Shown one piece after another: positions 1 through 10,220 of a stretch of DNA of 64,000 bases (positions are counted from its first letter, which is position 1; every line of letters starts with the position of its first letter). Made by a program: the position numbers and the translations under genes. The notes beneath the pieces are model-generated. The model saw nothing but the letters and a program-made list of their open reading frames with translations. It had not been told where the DNA came from and ran no database searches. Location of the stretch: contig JAGMUV010000012.1 in the NCBI GenBank assembly GCA_020744425.1, forward strand, positions 1,054,001 to 1,118,000, in the 5' to 3' direction. The DNA is from Dactylonectria macrodidyma (Eukaryota > Ascomycota > Sordariomycetes > Hypocreales > Nectriaceae).

Positions 1-270
1 AACTGTCCCGACGGGCCGCCGTATATGGACCAGGCGACGCTAAGCAATAACATCCCTAGCGGCTATATGACCCAGGGCGCTATAATCCTGAACCGGTTTA
101 CTGGTACATCTGCAGATGGTAGGGTGGCGAATCAGGCGCTGATTAATGAGTATGTCCAGACTATGAAGCAAAATGGTCTAGGGTGGTTTTACTTTGCATC
201 GGCTGGTTATGATTCTCTTACTACTCTACCAGCGACTGTTGGAGCTGACGCTGCTGCGCTAGCTGCTTGA
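1..270 (+). CDS. 3' end of a host protein gene, possibly spherulin-4-like
   Basis: The reading frame is open from the first base of the window and ends with TGA at 268-270, so this is the C-terminal piece (89 residues) of a protein whose start lies outside. It reads as an ordinary folded domain: alternating hydrophobic stretches, a GWFYF motif and a small Ala-rich tail. The pattern of a loop, then a strand, then a short amphipathic end recalls the TIM-barrel end of fungal spherulation-specific family 4 (spherulin 4) cell-surface proteins. That assignment is a memory-based impression with no diagnostic motif. A polysaccharide-active or other secreted enzyme is equally possible. Codon use looks normal and no break is seen in the visible part. 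Confidence 0.45.
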   Translation, partial: NCPDGPPYMDQATLSNNIPSGYMTQGAIILNRFTGTSADGRVANQALINEYVQTMKQNGLGWFYFASAGYDSLTTLPATVGADAAALAA

Positions 271-845
271 GTGGATATAGGATTGTAGAGCTGCGTGTCC
301 TATGTAATATCTCTCTCCTTGTCCTAGCATTAGGGTCTATACATGCCTAGCCGCAAGTCCTTAAATCGCCTACTACTACTATAACAAGGGTTGCGTGTAA
401 TTCGATCAAATAATTCGATCAAATCAGTTGAGAAAAGTGCGGCTGGGTTGTGCTTGTGTCGTGTGGGACTTAGTGAAATCGCAAGTACAGTGCCCATTGG
501 ACGTTTAAATGCAACAAAATTCTACTACATTTCTTACAACAAAGATTACATCAATCGATAGATATAATCATAATAAGTATATTATGATTAAAAAGGCTTT
601 TTTAACTGATAAAGTAGTATTTTATTCTCGATCAAAGATGAAAATTGTAACGGGCTGTGCCCGTAGGTGGCCTGGGGAACCCTCGGCCTTTCGTGGCCCA
701 CTTTTTACCTTTAAGCCACCATAACAAGTATATTTATGGATGGACCTCCTCTACTCCCTTTTTCTTCTTCTTCTTTCCTTAAGTTTGGTATACTCTGTAG
801 AGTGGCCTAGCTAGTTGCAATACACTACCTTGAGACCGTTACATT
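271..845. other. Gene-free stretch before pogo relic 1
   Basis: No reading frame here looks like a gene. The first part is the likely 3' flank of the upstream gene. An AT-rich stretch at about 395-640 holds a short direct repeat of an ATTCGATCAAAT motif near 399-426. The pogo relic begins abruptly near 846 with no terminal repeat, so this side of the element has been lost or replaced. Confidence 0.5.
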
Positions 846-2270
846 GAGACAACAAGGCCGGGAAAGGCCTATCAGTGTACACTGGGTAGCCAGGTTCATG
901 AAACGACATTCGACCATAAAGACGAAGATAGGGAAGCGTCAGGAGGCATCGAGGTTCAATTCCTTTACTCCAATGGCCGTCAATTGGTACTTTGATATCC
1001 GGGAAAGCGAGTACGGCTGGATCAAGCCTGAGAACACAGTTAATGTTGATGAGGGCGGTATCATGGCTGGATTTAGTGAGTATTTATCATTTTTGTCATA
1101 AAACTCACTAATACATTCCGAATACAGGCTTGGATTCCTTGGTTATCGGCAGTAGCGATCCCAAGAGGAGGGCCTTCCTCAAAGGCTCTCAGTCCCGCGC
1201 TTGGACTAGCTTTATAGAAGCCGTGACTGCAGATGGCCGTCTTCTGAAACCAGGGATTATTTTCAAGGGCAAAGAACTTCAACAGCAGTGGTTTATCGAT
1301 GAGTTCAAGGAGATAGCCGACTGGTATTATATCACTTCTGAAAACGGCTGGACAGATAACCACATCGCAGTTGAGTAGCTCAAAGAAGTCTATCTACCTC
1401 AAACCCAACCGGCAGATGAGTCTGATGCCAGACTTATTATATTAGATGGCCATGGAAGTCATGTATCTGCGAGTACCTGCCTGGTCTAAATCATAACTGT
1501 CGCTGACGCAAAATCCAGGATGAGTGGATGGCTACGTGCTTTTTGAACAACGTATATTGTTGTTACCTGCCGTCTCATTGCTCTCATGGCCTAAAACCAC
1601 TGGATAATGGCATTTTTAAAGCCTCCAAGGCTGCATATCGCAAGGAACTCCAAAAATTGGCAAGCCTGACTGATCCTGCGCCGGTGGATAAGGTCAACTT
1701 CATTAAGGCTTATGCCAAAGCCAGGGAACAAGGTATGACTAAGAAAAACATACTCTCAGGCTAGAGAGTGACTGGAAATTGGCCAATATCACGACGGAAA
1801 GCTCTCATACATCCAGAGATTCAGCCAGACAAGAAGGAAACTACGCCTGCATCAGAGGGCCTCAGAGACGAGCAACTCGACTCTGATAATACGCCAAAAA
1901 CCAGCCGTCATATCAGAGATCTGGGAAAAAACAAGAGCCCTTCGACCAGAAGACGGTATTCTGTGATATCGAAAGGGTTTGAAGCCCAAGAGTCAAAGAT
2001 AGCCTCCCTGAGCACAAGAATAGCCAGTCTGGAGGAGGAAGTTGGCCGGTTAAGTAGAGGCAAGAAGAGAAGGGCCATACCCAACCCCAACAAGAAGTTC
2101 ATGGCATTGGTCGAGGCTCTAGTGACTGGTGAAACTATTCCCGAGCTAATCCAAGCAAGTGAAGGGGGGCTGTTGAGGATGTGATCGAGGTGGGAGGGAT
2201 GCAGGAGGATGAAAGTTCAAATTCGGAGGCGGAAGAGTTACCCGTCGTACGCACTCACACAGGCCGTGAG
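846..2270 (+). pseudogene. Decayed pogo transposase (DDE)
   Basis: Translation gives recognisable pogo/CENP-B-like transposase blocks: the end of the helix-turn-helix region, the first catalytic block NVDEGG near 1044, the second block LDGHGSH near 1444, the third block near 1600 (LKPLDNG), and a C-terminal coiled coil near 1990-2060. Breaks seen: an in-frame TAG at 1376-1378, a TAG at 1762-1764 where other copies have Trp (a G-to-A change), a damaged second intron whose donor reads GC, and a frame loss after about 2160. Intron 1 (from GTGAGT at about 1075 to the AG at about 1128) is still recognisable. Unlike the copy at 61.5-63.3 kb, this one keeps Gly in the DGHGSH motif. Confidence 0.85.
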
Positions 2271-2437
2271 GTAAAACAACCGAGAAATATTAACATCTAT
2301 TCAATTCTAATCTGAATTCTGGAAATAAACTTATTTTTACTATTTTTGTTAAGTTGTTCCCGTCAGGTTGAAAAAGTGCATTTTATATGGGGAAATTTTT
2401 GTTTTGCTGACCGGTGGAGGGGTAACTTACTGCATGG
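846..2437 (+). mobile_element. 5'-truncated pogo-type DNA transposon, copy 1
   Basis: Homology to the intact element at 61377-63583 starts at about 846, inside the DNA-binding part of the transposase, and runs to the 3' terminal repeat. The right end is a diverged terminal repeat finishing at 2437 (ending TGCATGG) and followed by TA at 2438-2439, the usual Tc1/mariner-pogo target dinucleotide. The first roughly 430 bases expected from the intact copy, including the left terminal repeat, are missing. Just past the TA the sequence is TLH-helicase coding sequence on the other strand, so the element entered that gene. Confidence 0.8.
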
Positions 2438-3589
2438 TAGAAGGCATAATGATTGGATGCCCTAGCCTTATTGTAACTGATGACGAAAATCATCCGGGTG
2501 TCGTAGAAGAAAACGTTTCGTATGGCCAGCTTCGAATTCAGATATCGGATGCTTGTCACCTCAGTGCCTCGGCCTGGCAAACTAGCTGTGAAGTGAAATG
2601 CAGCAAAAGCAGATTTGTTCAGCTCGAAGCCGGCACTGAGATAAGTATTGCAGGCCGCTGCTTGCCAGTGTCCTGATTTGGTAAACTGTCTGCCACGAAA
2701 GGAGGTCGATCGCAGTCTATGCAGCAGTGTCTTCCATATATCCGTCAAGTTATTCTCAGGTTTTTGAAGGAAGGACCAGCCTGCTTTTCGACATGTCAAA
2801 TCGTCCCGGATAGTAGACAAATCGATACTCGGCTCCCAGCCCAACATCATCTCGTTCACCTGCTCGTGTACTTGTGCCAAGGCTTTGTGATAGGTCTCAC
2901 AGAACTCAGACAGTTGGACCTTTTTGTCATCACCGATTGTGAATGAGTGGCCATCTGGGGCCCATGAAAGATTTCCTGGAATGCCTTCTCGTTTCACGAT
3001 GGACTTTGCAAATGCTTTCAGCTCGATCATCTCTCCAAATGGGGTATAGCAACCTCGCAGCAGATACTTACTGCGGATTGAATCGAGACGACCGGGCTGG
3101 GACGAGTAGGTATTCCGGCATGGCCAGGGAAAAGCGAGGGTGCTATAGGTGTAAACAGGCAGGGCATATTCAAGGAATAAAAGCCGACCAATCCACATAA
3201 GAGCAGCTAGCCTCGGTGACGAATCGCAGGCCGAATAATAGGCAAGAGAGTGTCTCTGGACCTCCATGACTGCTGTGTAATGAATAAGCACAGAGGAGGA
3301 CATCTCTCCAGTGGGATCTTGGTGTGTCCAGAACATCATCGATAGTTGAAAGATGGCCTCAGATAACCGCAGCCAAGAGCCAGAGGGGAGGGCGAAGCCC
3401 GAGCCAGCAGCTACCGAATCTTCATCCTCATCGCTGTCGTATTCACCGCCTTCGTCAGGGTCGGTCTCGATATCGTCCCCACCGTAATCTTCATCATCAT
3501 CCTCATCACTGAACTCATCACTGGACTCATCCCCTTCGTCTCCATCTGCCTCATCGGAATCATCGTCACAGTCTTCTGCCCCGTGATGT
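2438..3589 (-). pseudogene. Fragment of telomere-linked RecQ-type helicase gene (TLH-like)
   Basis: Read on the minus strand, an open frame begins with a very acidic Asp/Glu-rich run (plus-strand TCATC-rich DNA at 3420-3570) and passes into a region with phrases such as SVLIHYTAVMEV, ELIELKAFAKSIVKREG and PGRGTEV near 2530. These resemble the large N-terminal part of fungal telomere-linked RecQ-type proteins, as I recall that family; no helicase motif is present in the fragment. It is cut at 2438 by the pogo relic and at 3589 by the hAT element, so only about 380 codons remain and the gene cannot be functional. Such genes usually lie near chromosome ends, which may hint at a subtelomeric origin, though a dispersed fragment is equally possible. 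Confidence 0.65.
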
Positions 3590-3606
3590 CAGTGAAGTAA
3601 ATAGTG
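3590..3606 (+). repeat. hAT left terminal inverted repeat
   Basis: Seventeen bases, CAGTGAAGTAAATAGTG, matched exactly in inverted form at 6943-6959. Confidence 0.9.
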
Positions 3607-4116
3607 TGGCCGTAAATAAGACGATATCATATTCAATATCGTATTGCCTGCACGGTATTTTTAGACCGTGCAGTGCAAGCAGCACCGGAAACCGTGTAAT
3701 ACAGTGCATGGTCGTTCAAATATCGTATAAATATGATATCAAATATGGTGCAAGTACTCTGTAATACGAGTAATACGAGTAATACGAGGTCTCTCCCCAT
3801 ACATGAGGCATTATGAAAATCCCAATTTACAGAACTTTTTACTAATGAAGTGTAACCCGGTTGGGCCGTTGATCTGCACTCAGCTGATGCTGATGCTAAT
3901 AACGCCACCAAATAAAGGCCTCGCCACAAACTCCTGAGCGTTGAGTATGTAACAAGCTAGCCAGCTCTCCGAGAGCTTTCAGTTCTTTTCTTCAATGCAA
4001 TCAATTTGTTGGTTCCAAGCAAGCTTTTGGATGAATACGGCCTGTGCCCCTTACATGAAGCGTGTCAGCTCCTGAATTTTCACCTACTTCATCAACAAGT
4101 CTTATTCTACGAAATA

Positions 4117-6492
4117 ATGACTTCTCAGCGCTCAGGTATTAGCGCTTCCTTCACGGCTACATCATCCCAGACTTCAATAGCCCCTGATTCGTCGGTTATC
4201 AGCGACAACGGAGATACTGACGTCGGAGAGACATCTATTTCGCCGTTGCTAACCTCTCAATTTAAGAAGAAGAAGCGTACGTCGAAGATATGGGATCATA
4301 CGCCCTTCGGAAGGAATCAGATCGTCCGTAATACGGAAGGTCAGATTATATGGCGTTGCAAGTACTGTAAAGGGAAGCCTGCCGAATATCTCGAAAATGG
4401 AGGCACGACACACATCTACAAGCACCTCAAATCTCACACTACTCTCGATATATTAACGCCTAATGAAGAAAGGGCTGCTAAAACAAGGAATCACCTTGAG
4501 GAAGCCTTCTCACGGATGTCTCAGAACGCGAATCCCCTCAAACGCCGTCGACACGATGACGAAACGACAGATCTTGACGCTGATAAGTTTGAGCAACTGT
4601 ATGTGGAGTGGATTGCAGACTGCGGGATTGCACTTCGTATGGCAACAAGAGAAACCTTTCGAGCGTAAGTTCTCTAACATACTTAAATCAATGGTTCATA
4701 TACTAATCTTATGCCCTTTTAGCTTGCTCAAATTCCTCAATCCTGGAGTCCTCTCGATTTTACCTACATCACATCAAACGATTCGCGAGTGGGTGATGCG
4801 AACGTTTGAGACGCAAAAGCGACGTATACGACAAGTTCTCCAATCAGCTATCTCGAGAATACACTTCACCGTCGATATATGGTCCTCTCCAAATAAGCTT
4901 GGTATCCTTGGTATTGTTGCACACTTCATTGATAGCAACGGCGAGCTGGTTTCATATTGTGTTGCTTTACGAGAGGTACATGGCAAGCATTCAGGAGAGA
5001 ATCAGGCCCATATTGTGATGAGTGTCGTCGAGGAATACGGAATTGTCACCCAGATTGGATACTTTGTTTCAGACAATGCAGACTCGAATGATACGTTGAT
5101 GAATTCTCTACAGAAATGTACGCCTCTATCAATTTATTGCGAGAACAATACTAATGATTAATAGTGTTGAACGAGAGGCACAATATCATATACGACGCGA
5201 AACATCACCGCCTTCGTTGTAACGGTCATACCATCAATCTAGCAGCGCATGCGTTTATGTTCCCAAAAACCGCACCCGACGAAGCCCCTACGAAAAACCA
5301 GGTTAAAAAGGACACTACAAGCGAATATATCAAGCCTTCAGACGCTGATATATTGAAGTGGAGGAAGACTGGTCCTCTTGGCAAGCTCCACAACATCGTT
5401 GTCTTTATCCGATGTAGTGCACAACGGATACAGAGGTTTAAAGAGATCAGTGAGAAAAAGGGTCTTCTTCGTGACAACGATACAAGATGGAACTCAAAGT
5501 ACTACATGGTTGAGAGAGCCATTGAGCTCGCAGATCAAATTGATTACTACTGCTCAAAGGAGAAGGACCTTAAGCTTGATTCGCGTATGCTATATATCCA
5601 ACTGAGAGGACAACACTAATAGTTTCTAGTTTCCGAGCAAGACTGGGCTGAGCTGAAAAAAATCTGCAACTTCCTCAAATCATTCACCGATGCCACCAAG
5701 GCTGCAGAAGGTCACGCGCATACAATCGATCGAACGCTACCAATAATGGACTTCCTGCTTAGCAAATTTGAGGCTGCACGAATCGAGTACGCAGATGACG
5801 CTTTTATGGCGCCTTGTATTGATGCTGGATGGGCGAAACTCGACGCATATTACACTCTTACAGAGCGGTCATCTGCTTATGTTGCAGCTATTGTCCTCAG
5901 CCCTCATCGAAAGTGGCACTACTTTGACACTGCCTGGGAGGAACATCCTGAGTGGATTGAGAGCAATAAGACTGCCGTAGAAGATCTCTGGAAGTCTCGT
6001 TACGCACCAGTCGCCAAGTCAGCGGAGTCATCAGCCCAGTCCTTGGTTGAAAAGCCACTAGTGAAGAACTCGTTTCTTGCATGGGAAGACGAACATGAGG
6101 ATCCCGAGCTTCCCACCCTATTCGATGAGTATCAGAACTATATATCAGCCCCAAGAATCAAAGTCAAAGATGTACGAAAGTGGTGGCTTGAGAATACACA
6201 ACAAACGCTCTATCCAAACCTTTCCAAAATGGCGCTCGATCTTTTGTCAATTCCTGCGATGTCTGCTGAGCCAGAACGTCTCTTCTCTGATACAAAAATC
6301 ACCCTCCAAGATCGCAGGAACAGGTTAGGGATTGACATAATTGAGGCAATTGAGTGCATAAAGTCTTGGTCGAAGACTCGCAACTTGGCTTGGGTCGACG
6401 ACGTTGAGCTTGTCTTGGACACAGCTATCATTGGAGAGGATGAACAGCAGGGGTCTTCTAACATTATACCTGATATTACGAGCAATAGATAG
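4117..6492 (+). CDS. hAT transposase, 741 aa, four exons, no break seen
   Basis: Exons by splice signals and frame: 4117-4664, 4723-5117, 5165-5584, 5630-6492, total 2226 bases. Introns are 45-58 bases with GT donors (GTAAGT, GTACGC, GTATGC) and TAG acceptors. The protein has an N-terminal BED-type zinc finger (Cys81, Cys84, His103, His107), an RNase H-like catalytic core with an Asp in FTVDIWSS and a second in VSDNADSND, and a C-terminal hAT dimerisation region starting near MALDLLSIPAMSAEPERLFS. That order is the usual one for hAT transposases, which cut and paste DNA through hairpinned flanking ends. The third catalytic acidic residue was not placed by eye. The start codon is the first ATG before the finger. 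Mobility cannot be judged from sequence alone. Confidence 0.85.
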
Positions 6493-6942
6493 TATGCAAG
6501 CAATTCAAACTCAAAATGCTCGAATCTCTGGAGTTTTCTTTTGACCTCTAGTTCTACTTCATTCTCACACCTAAGCAATAGGAGTGACGTTAAATTAGTC
6601 AATTCTGTAGACTGTAGCTCAAATAAACCCTTAACCTGCGCGAGTGAGGTCTAGGAAAACGGTTTCCGGAGCGTTCTCGTTATCTGGCAATAGTATAATC
6701 TTATATGTTAGCGGTGAATAGCTTCATCTTGTTATGGTCCGCGAGACGAACTTGAATGTCAACCTTACTCAATTTGGTTAGTTTTATGCTTAGGCCATGC
6801 GGCTCTTCGCACGCCGTGCGATATGATATTACGATATGATATTGCTTAAATACAGTGTAATACCGTATGCCGTGCAGTGCACCGAATTCCTAAACAATCC
6901 AGCGCAGTGTGGGGTTGAAAAAATATCGTATACGGTATTTTG

Positions 6943-6959
6943 CACTATTTACTTCACTG
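6943..6959 (-). repeat. hAT right terminal inverted repeat
   Basis: Exact inverted match of 3590-3606. Confidence 0.9.
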
Positions 6960-7181
6960 GGCTGAACGCCTACGGGGGACATCCGGCTTATCGAAACCGA
7001 CCTGTCACCAACGACCGCGAAGTGAATGTCTATCGGGAACCCTCTAAACAAAAATGCGACTTTACCGTCACCTCTATACCCATAGGTTCAAAACTCCCCA
7101 TCTACACAATTGTGGAGTTGAAGTGTATGACGCAGGGCGTTGATGTGACGACGTCCGCTCCACCGATACCCAACCCTAGGT
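6960..7181. other. Short flank with possible coding fragment
   Basis: The plus frame ending at 7190-7192 encodes a hydrophilic stretch (around VTNDREVNVYREPSKQK) that could be the end of a lost host gene. It does not continue the TLH fragment found on the other side of the hAT element. Confidence 0.3.
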
Positions 7182-8447
7182 CTAGTGGGTAGCTTCCACG
7201 TTCAGGACTGAATTCGGCCATGCCAACCAACGTTCCCAGTGAGATCCTAGATGGGAAGTAATGGCTAGAATTAAATACTGTCCTCCATCCCCAAATATCC
7301 AGAAATCTCGGCTCGAATGCAGCATCGTCGCGTAAAATGCGAGAATCACAAGCGCCTCTGGCCGCCGTTCTTTGAGATAGTCGACATATTCATCATTGAC
7401 AGTGATGCAAAACGTAAGTGGCCCAGGATGCGGTCGGCTGCCTCTTGCTTGTAATTGGTGGCATAGATTGAATGTCCCTCCCAAAGTTCTTATGGCTTGG
7501 TGATATGTTGCGACAGACGACTCATTTAATTGCGACTCGTCGACCATTTCGTAGAGAACTTCTACTTCTTTGACACCATTGCTTTCGTCGCCGAAGGCCT
7601 GTTCAACTTGTGTGATCGTTTGGTTTAGTCCTGACTTTTTAATCACCTTCCACGTCTTGCCCGTTATGGCAGTTACACCGCGGTGAAGGGAAAGATATCC
7701 CATAAACTGGTCAAGGAAAACGCTAAAGTTATCGGGTCGGTTTCTGAAAGTATCATGAAGAATGTGGAGTCCAAGCATGGATGAGAATATGAACATGGGG
7801 ACGCAGGTGGCGTCCGAGACATCTTCCCCAGCCTCGTTGAACGACGACAGCGCCCGCGTCTGCAAGGCCGTGGCATGTTGGTAGTAGTCTGATCGCCCCG
7901 GGTGACAATGGCCCAAGTGAAGAGCTGCAATGGCGAGCACTTCATTCATCAGATACGGAGCTTTCAGTGCATATTCGATGATTGCCGAGATTGTTGGGTC
8001 TGCGGGGTCCTCGGCCATCATGCCGGAGGCCATGTGATTTTGTGCGTGGTGGAAGAGAGCTAAGTGCTCAATAGTAAAGAGGCCTGCTCCATCAGGGACA
8101 GAGATGTGCCCTCCATTGTACTCTTCCGCGTGTTGTCGACTGTGGGAAGGTGTGGATGCCGAGGTGGCGGCTGATGACGGGTTGGAAGCGCAGCTAGCTG
8201 GACTGGGAGCCAAGAAGCCGTCCGGCCTAGGCGACTTTGGCTTCGACGGAGGAATAACTCTGTATTCGCAGTGACGACCAGTGACGGAGCAGTTGATGCA
8301 AGCGGGTCGGGTTTCGTCGCACTTCATGTGGCGACTCTTGCAGACACGGCAGCCATTGCGAGACTTCCGGTGCGACCGACGAGGCTTGACGGACTGATCC
8401 CCGGCTGATTTGTTCCTGGTATCGGACGCCATGGAAGCAGACGCCAT
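7182..8447 (-). CDS. Zn2Cys6 transcription factor, UPC2-like
   Basis: Single-exon gene of 421 residues. A fungal binuclear zinc cluster lies at Cys33, Cys36, Cys43, Cys50, Cys53 and Cys60 with the usual spacing (CX2CX6CX6CX2CX6C), preceded by a basic run. The remainder is an alpha-helical region with IIEYALKAPYLMNEVLAIAALHLGH, FLDQFMGYLSLHRGV and a C-terminal ALVILAFYATML...WERWLAWP pattern, matching the sterol-regulator-like (UPC2/SRE type) C-terminal domain of many fungal cluster regulators. It should act in the nucleus as a DNA-binding regulator. Two close ATGs exist (residues 1 and 6). The gene is complete and ends only 223 bases from the hAT element. Targets are unknown; the LaeA-like methyltransferase and MFS gene nearby are possible but unproven. 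Confidence 0.85.
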   Translation of the reverse strand: MASASMASDTRNKSAGDQSVKPRRSHRKSRNGCRVCKSRHMKCDETRPACINCSVTGRHCEYRVIPPSKPKSPRPDGFLAPSPASCASNPSSAATSASTPSHSRQHAEEYNGGHISVPDGAGLFTIEHLALFHHAQNHMASGMMAEDPADPTISAIIEYALKAPYLMNEVLAIAALHLGHCHPGRSDYYQHATALQTRALSSFNEAGEDVSDATCVPMFIFSSMLGLHILHDTFRNRPDNFSVFLDQFMGYLSLHRGVTAITGKTWKVIKKSGLNQTITQVEQAFGDESNGVKEVEVLYEMVDESQLNESSVATYHQAIRTLGGTFNLCHQLQARGSRPHPGPLTFCITVNDEYVDYLKERRPEALVILAFYATMLHSSRDFWIFGDGGQYLILAITSHLGSHWERWLAWPNSVLNVEATH

Positions 8448-8846
8448 GAAATCAAGCGTGTGTGGGTGGGAATATAGAACGGAATAGGGCGATGTTGTCC
8501 AAGGGTTGCTTTTAAGTCAATACTCGTATTCAATTCTTTTTCGGAGGCTGTCGGAACACGCGTATTCCTGAATACTCGTATTCAATATTTGCGCTAGTGT
8601 CACACTAATACCACAAATGGGGACCGATGATTCCTAGTGCGGAAACGCAAAGGCTGAGCCCCGGTCATCTCCACCCGTAGCCCCGCCGCCCAAAATTCGG
8701 TATTGAGGGTATTAATTTGCATAGCAAAAGTGGGGCACTCCTTTATCAGAGTCATTATCGTAGTACGGAGGAAGAGCTCAAAAGTCCTTGCCAACGCTAA
8801 AAATAACGCTAGCCAAATAAGGAAATAGTCAACTTTAGATCTATTT
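8448..8846. other. Upstream region of the zinc-cluster gene
   Basis: No gene seen. The ACTCGTATTCAAT motif occurs twice (8522-8534 and 8574-8586), with ACGCGTATTCCTGAAT between. This may be promoter sequence of the minus-strand regulator. The distal part is probably the unidentified end of the Tc1 element. Confidence 0.4.
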
Positions 8847-9039
8847 TCAACCCCCATTTCCGTCCCTCTTCTTCCTACCCTCTTGATATTCATTTCCTCC
8901 TTTTAACTGTATGACCTTTTGGATGTGTTCAGGGATTCGTTCTATCCAAGCCTGTATTTTCTCTTGTGAAAGCTCTTTCCAAGCTGCCTGCCAGGCCCGA
9001 ATAGCTTCTTGCCGGCTCTTCGGAGCCCCCTTTTTTGTA

Positions 9040-9123
9040 CTGGGTGGCGCCTCTAGTCCGGCCCCCCGTGCGTGGTGCTCCGCACCCACGGGGGGGTCAA
9101 TGACTCGCAAAAGGTGCCCTTGA
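9040..9123 (+). repeat. Left long inverted repeat of the 878-bp element
   Basis: Pairs with 9833-9917 in inverted orientation with a few mismatches. It contains a hairpin between CCCCCCGTG and CACGGGGGG (about 9062-9096). Confidence 0.8.
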
Positions 9124-9177
9124 TTCGCAAAATTCGATACCTAGCCCTAGGCTTATTATAGTAAGACGGGAAGTAGC

Positions 9178-9197
9178 TTAACCCTAACCCTAACCCT
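9178..9197 (+). repeat. Interstitial telomere-like repeat
   Basis: Just over three units of CCCTAA, the complement of the TTAGGG fungal telomere repeat, inside the 878-bp element. Too short and too internal to be a chromosome end. Confidence 0.85.
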
Positions 9198-9832
9198 CTA
9201 ATATAACCCTGAAGCTTTAAAAGCAAATATTAATATTAAGAAAAATAGTTTCTGATATTTTTTTTAGCTAATAATATAAAAGAAGATATTCTCTAACTTT
9301 TATATCTGAACGAACTTTTTTTTTTAGCTAGCTGTCAGAGGCCAAAAGCCACAAGAAGGGTCTATGGGGCACTAACTGCAGAAATCCACTGTCACACAGT
9401 GGCGGCCGCGCCTAACAGCCACAAGGTCGCAGCTACGTCGCAGGTTTGCCACAGCTAGCTTTCAGCTAGCAAGTTGCTGAGGGAGTTATGGAACACGGGC
9501 TAAGCGCAACCGGCCGGATCCGAGAGCTCCGACCGGGTTACGAGAGACCCGGCCGGGCCGGAGTCTCAGGATTATGAAGACCAATCAAACTAGCTAGACC
9601 TAAGCAGCTAAGCTACAGCTAGCTAGCTAGGGTATTGGAAGAAGGGATACTAGACCTGGCTATAAGAAGAGCTACTAGAGGGCGAAGGCAAAGGGGGGGT
9701 CAGAGATCAATACAGTCACCAGCATCATTCCTACTAGCTAGCTGCTATCTCGCAGCGTGTCTGCCCTCTTCACTCCCTTGTGTGTAACCAGCCCTGACAC
9801 TAGCTATTTAAGTAGAAATCCTGAATTTTGCG

Positions 9833-9917
9833 AATCAAGGGCACCTTTTGCGAGTTAGTGACCCCCCCTTGGGAGCGGAGCGAGCAACGGGGGGGCCGAA
9901 CTATAGGCGCCACCCAG
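9833..9917 (-). repeat. Right long inverted repeat of the 878-bp element
   Basis: Inverted partner of 9040-9123. Its own C-run/G-run hairpin lies at about 9863-9896. Confidence 0.8.
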
Positions 9918-10220
9918 TAGTCTCTCTCTTTAAATAACCCCAAGCCGGCTCAATCATATTAAGATCTGGGGAATTACCGCACCAAAGCATCCGACGGACC
10001 TGATAGAGATCGTAGACCCGTTGTCAGAAATGATGGCTATGCGCTGGAGCCTTGTCTTCTTAAACGATCGTCTGCGGCGGCTTCTTTTCGCATTCCTTCG
10101 CAAAAGGCAGCAATAAGGGGATCAAGATCATCTATTAGTATCGCCACCAGTCAATCCCTTTACCTGTCACGGGCCAGATGAGATCAACTCAAGAGGTAAT
10201 GCCACTGTATTGCAAGAATC

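Larger units (their letters stand above)
3590..6959 (+). mobile_element. hAT DNA transposon, apparently complete
   Basis: The element is bounded by a perfect 17-bp terminal inverted repeat beginning CAGTGAAGTAAATAGTG (3590-3606 and 6943-6959). CAG-starting ends are usual for hAT elements. Subterminal regions are AT-rich with repeated short motifs such as TATCGTAT and GTGCAGTGC on both sides (3620-3740, 6815-6945). The encoded transposase seems uninterrupted. The eight bases outside each end differ (3582-3589 versus 6960-6967), so no target duplication is visible. Either the ends come from two copies joined by recombination, or one flank was rearranged after insertion. Confidence 0.85.
9040..9917. 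mobile_element. 878-bp non-autonomous element with TA target duplication
   Basis: Flanked by TA at 9038-9039 and 9918-9919. The ends start CTGGGTGGCGCC and continue as imperfect inverted repeats of about 85 bases (9040-9123 and 9833-9917). They include a near-identical inner block, ACTCGCAAAAGGTGCCCTTG, next to a C-run/G-run hairpin. The interior shows no coding frame; it has an AT-rich part, an interstitial telomere-like repeat and GCTAGCTAG-rich segments. TA duplication and long inverted repeats point to mobilisation by a Tc1/mariner-type transposase. The family is not recognised. Confidence 0.8.
8847..10190 (-). pseudogene. Tc1-type transposase remnant, split by a TA-flanked insertion
   Basis: On the minus strand, 10190 to 9920 encodes the middle of a Tc1/mariner transposase (KGIDWWRY, then the typical GNSPDLNMIEPAWGYL block near 9990-9930) with several stop codons. 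The frame then breaks at an 878-bp insertion (9040-9917). It resumes at 9037 as KKGAPKSRQEAIRAWQAAWK and runs to the C-terminus near 8850. With the insertion and one copy of TA left out, the two halves read in one frame, so the insertion came after the gene was in place. The 5' half, including the first catalytic region, is missing and the terminal repeats were not found. It is a dead copy. Confidence 0.8.

Noticed and set aside
9178..9197. Chromosome end (telomere)
   Set aside because: Only about three CCCTAA units, internal to a transposon and with unique DNA on both sides.
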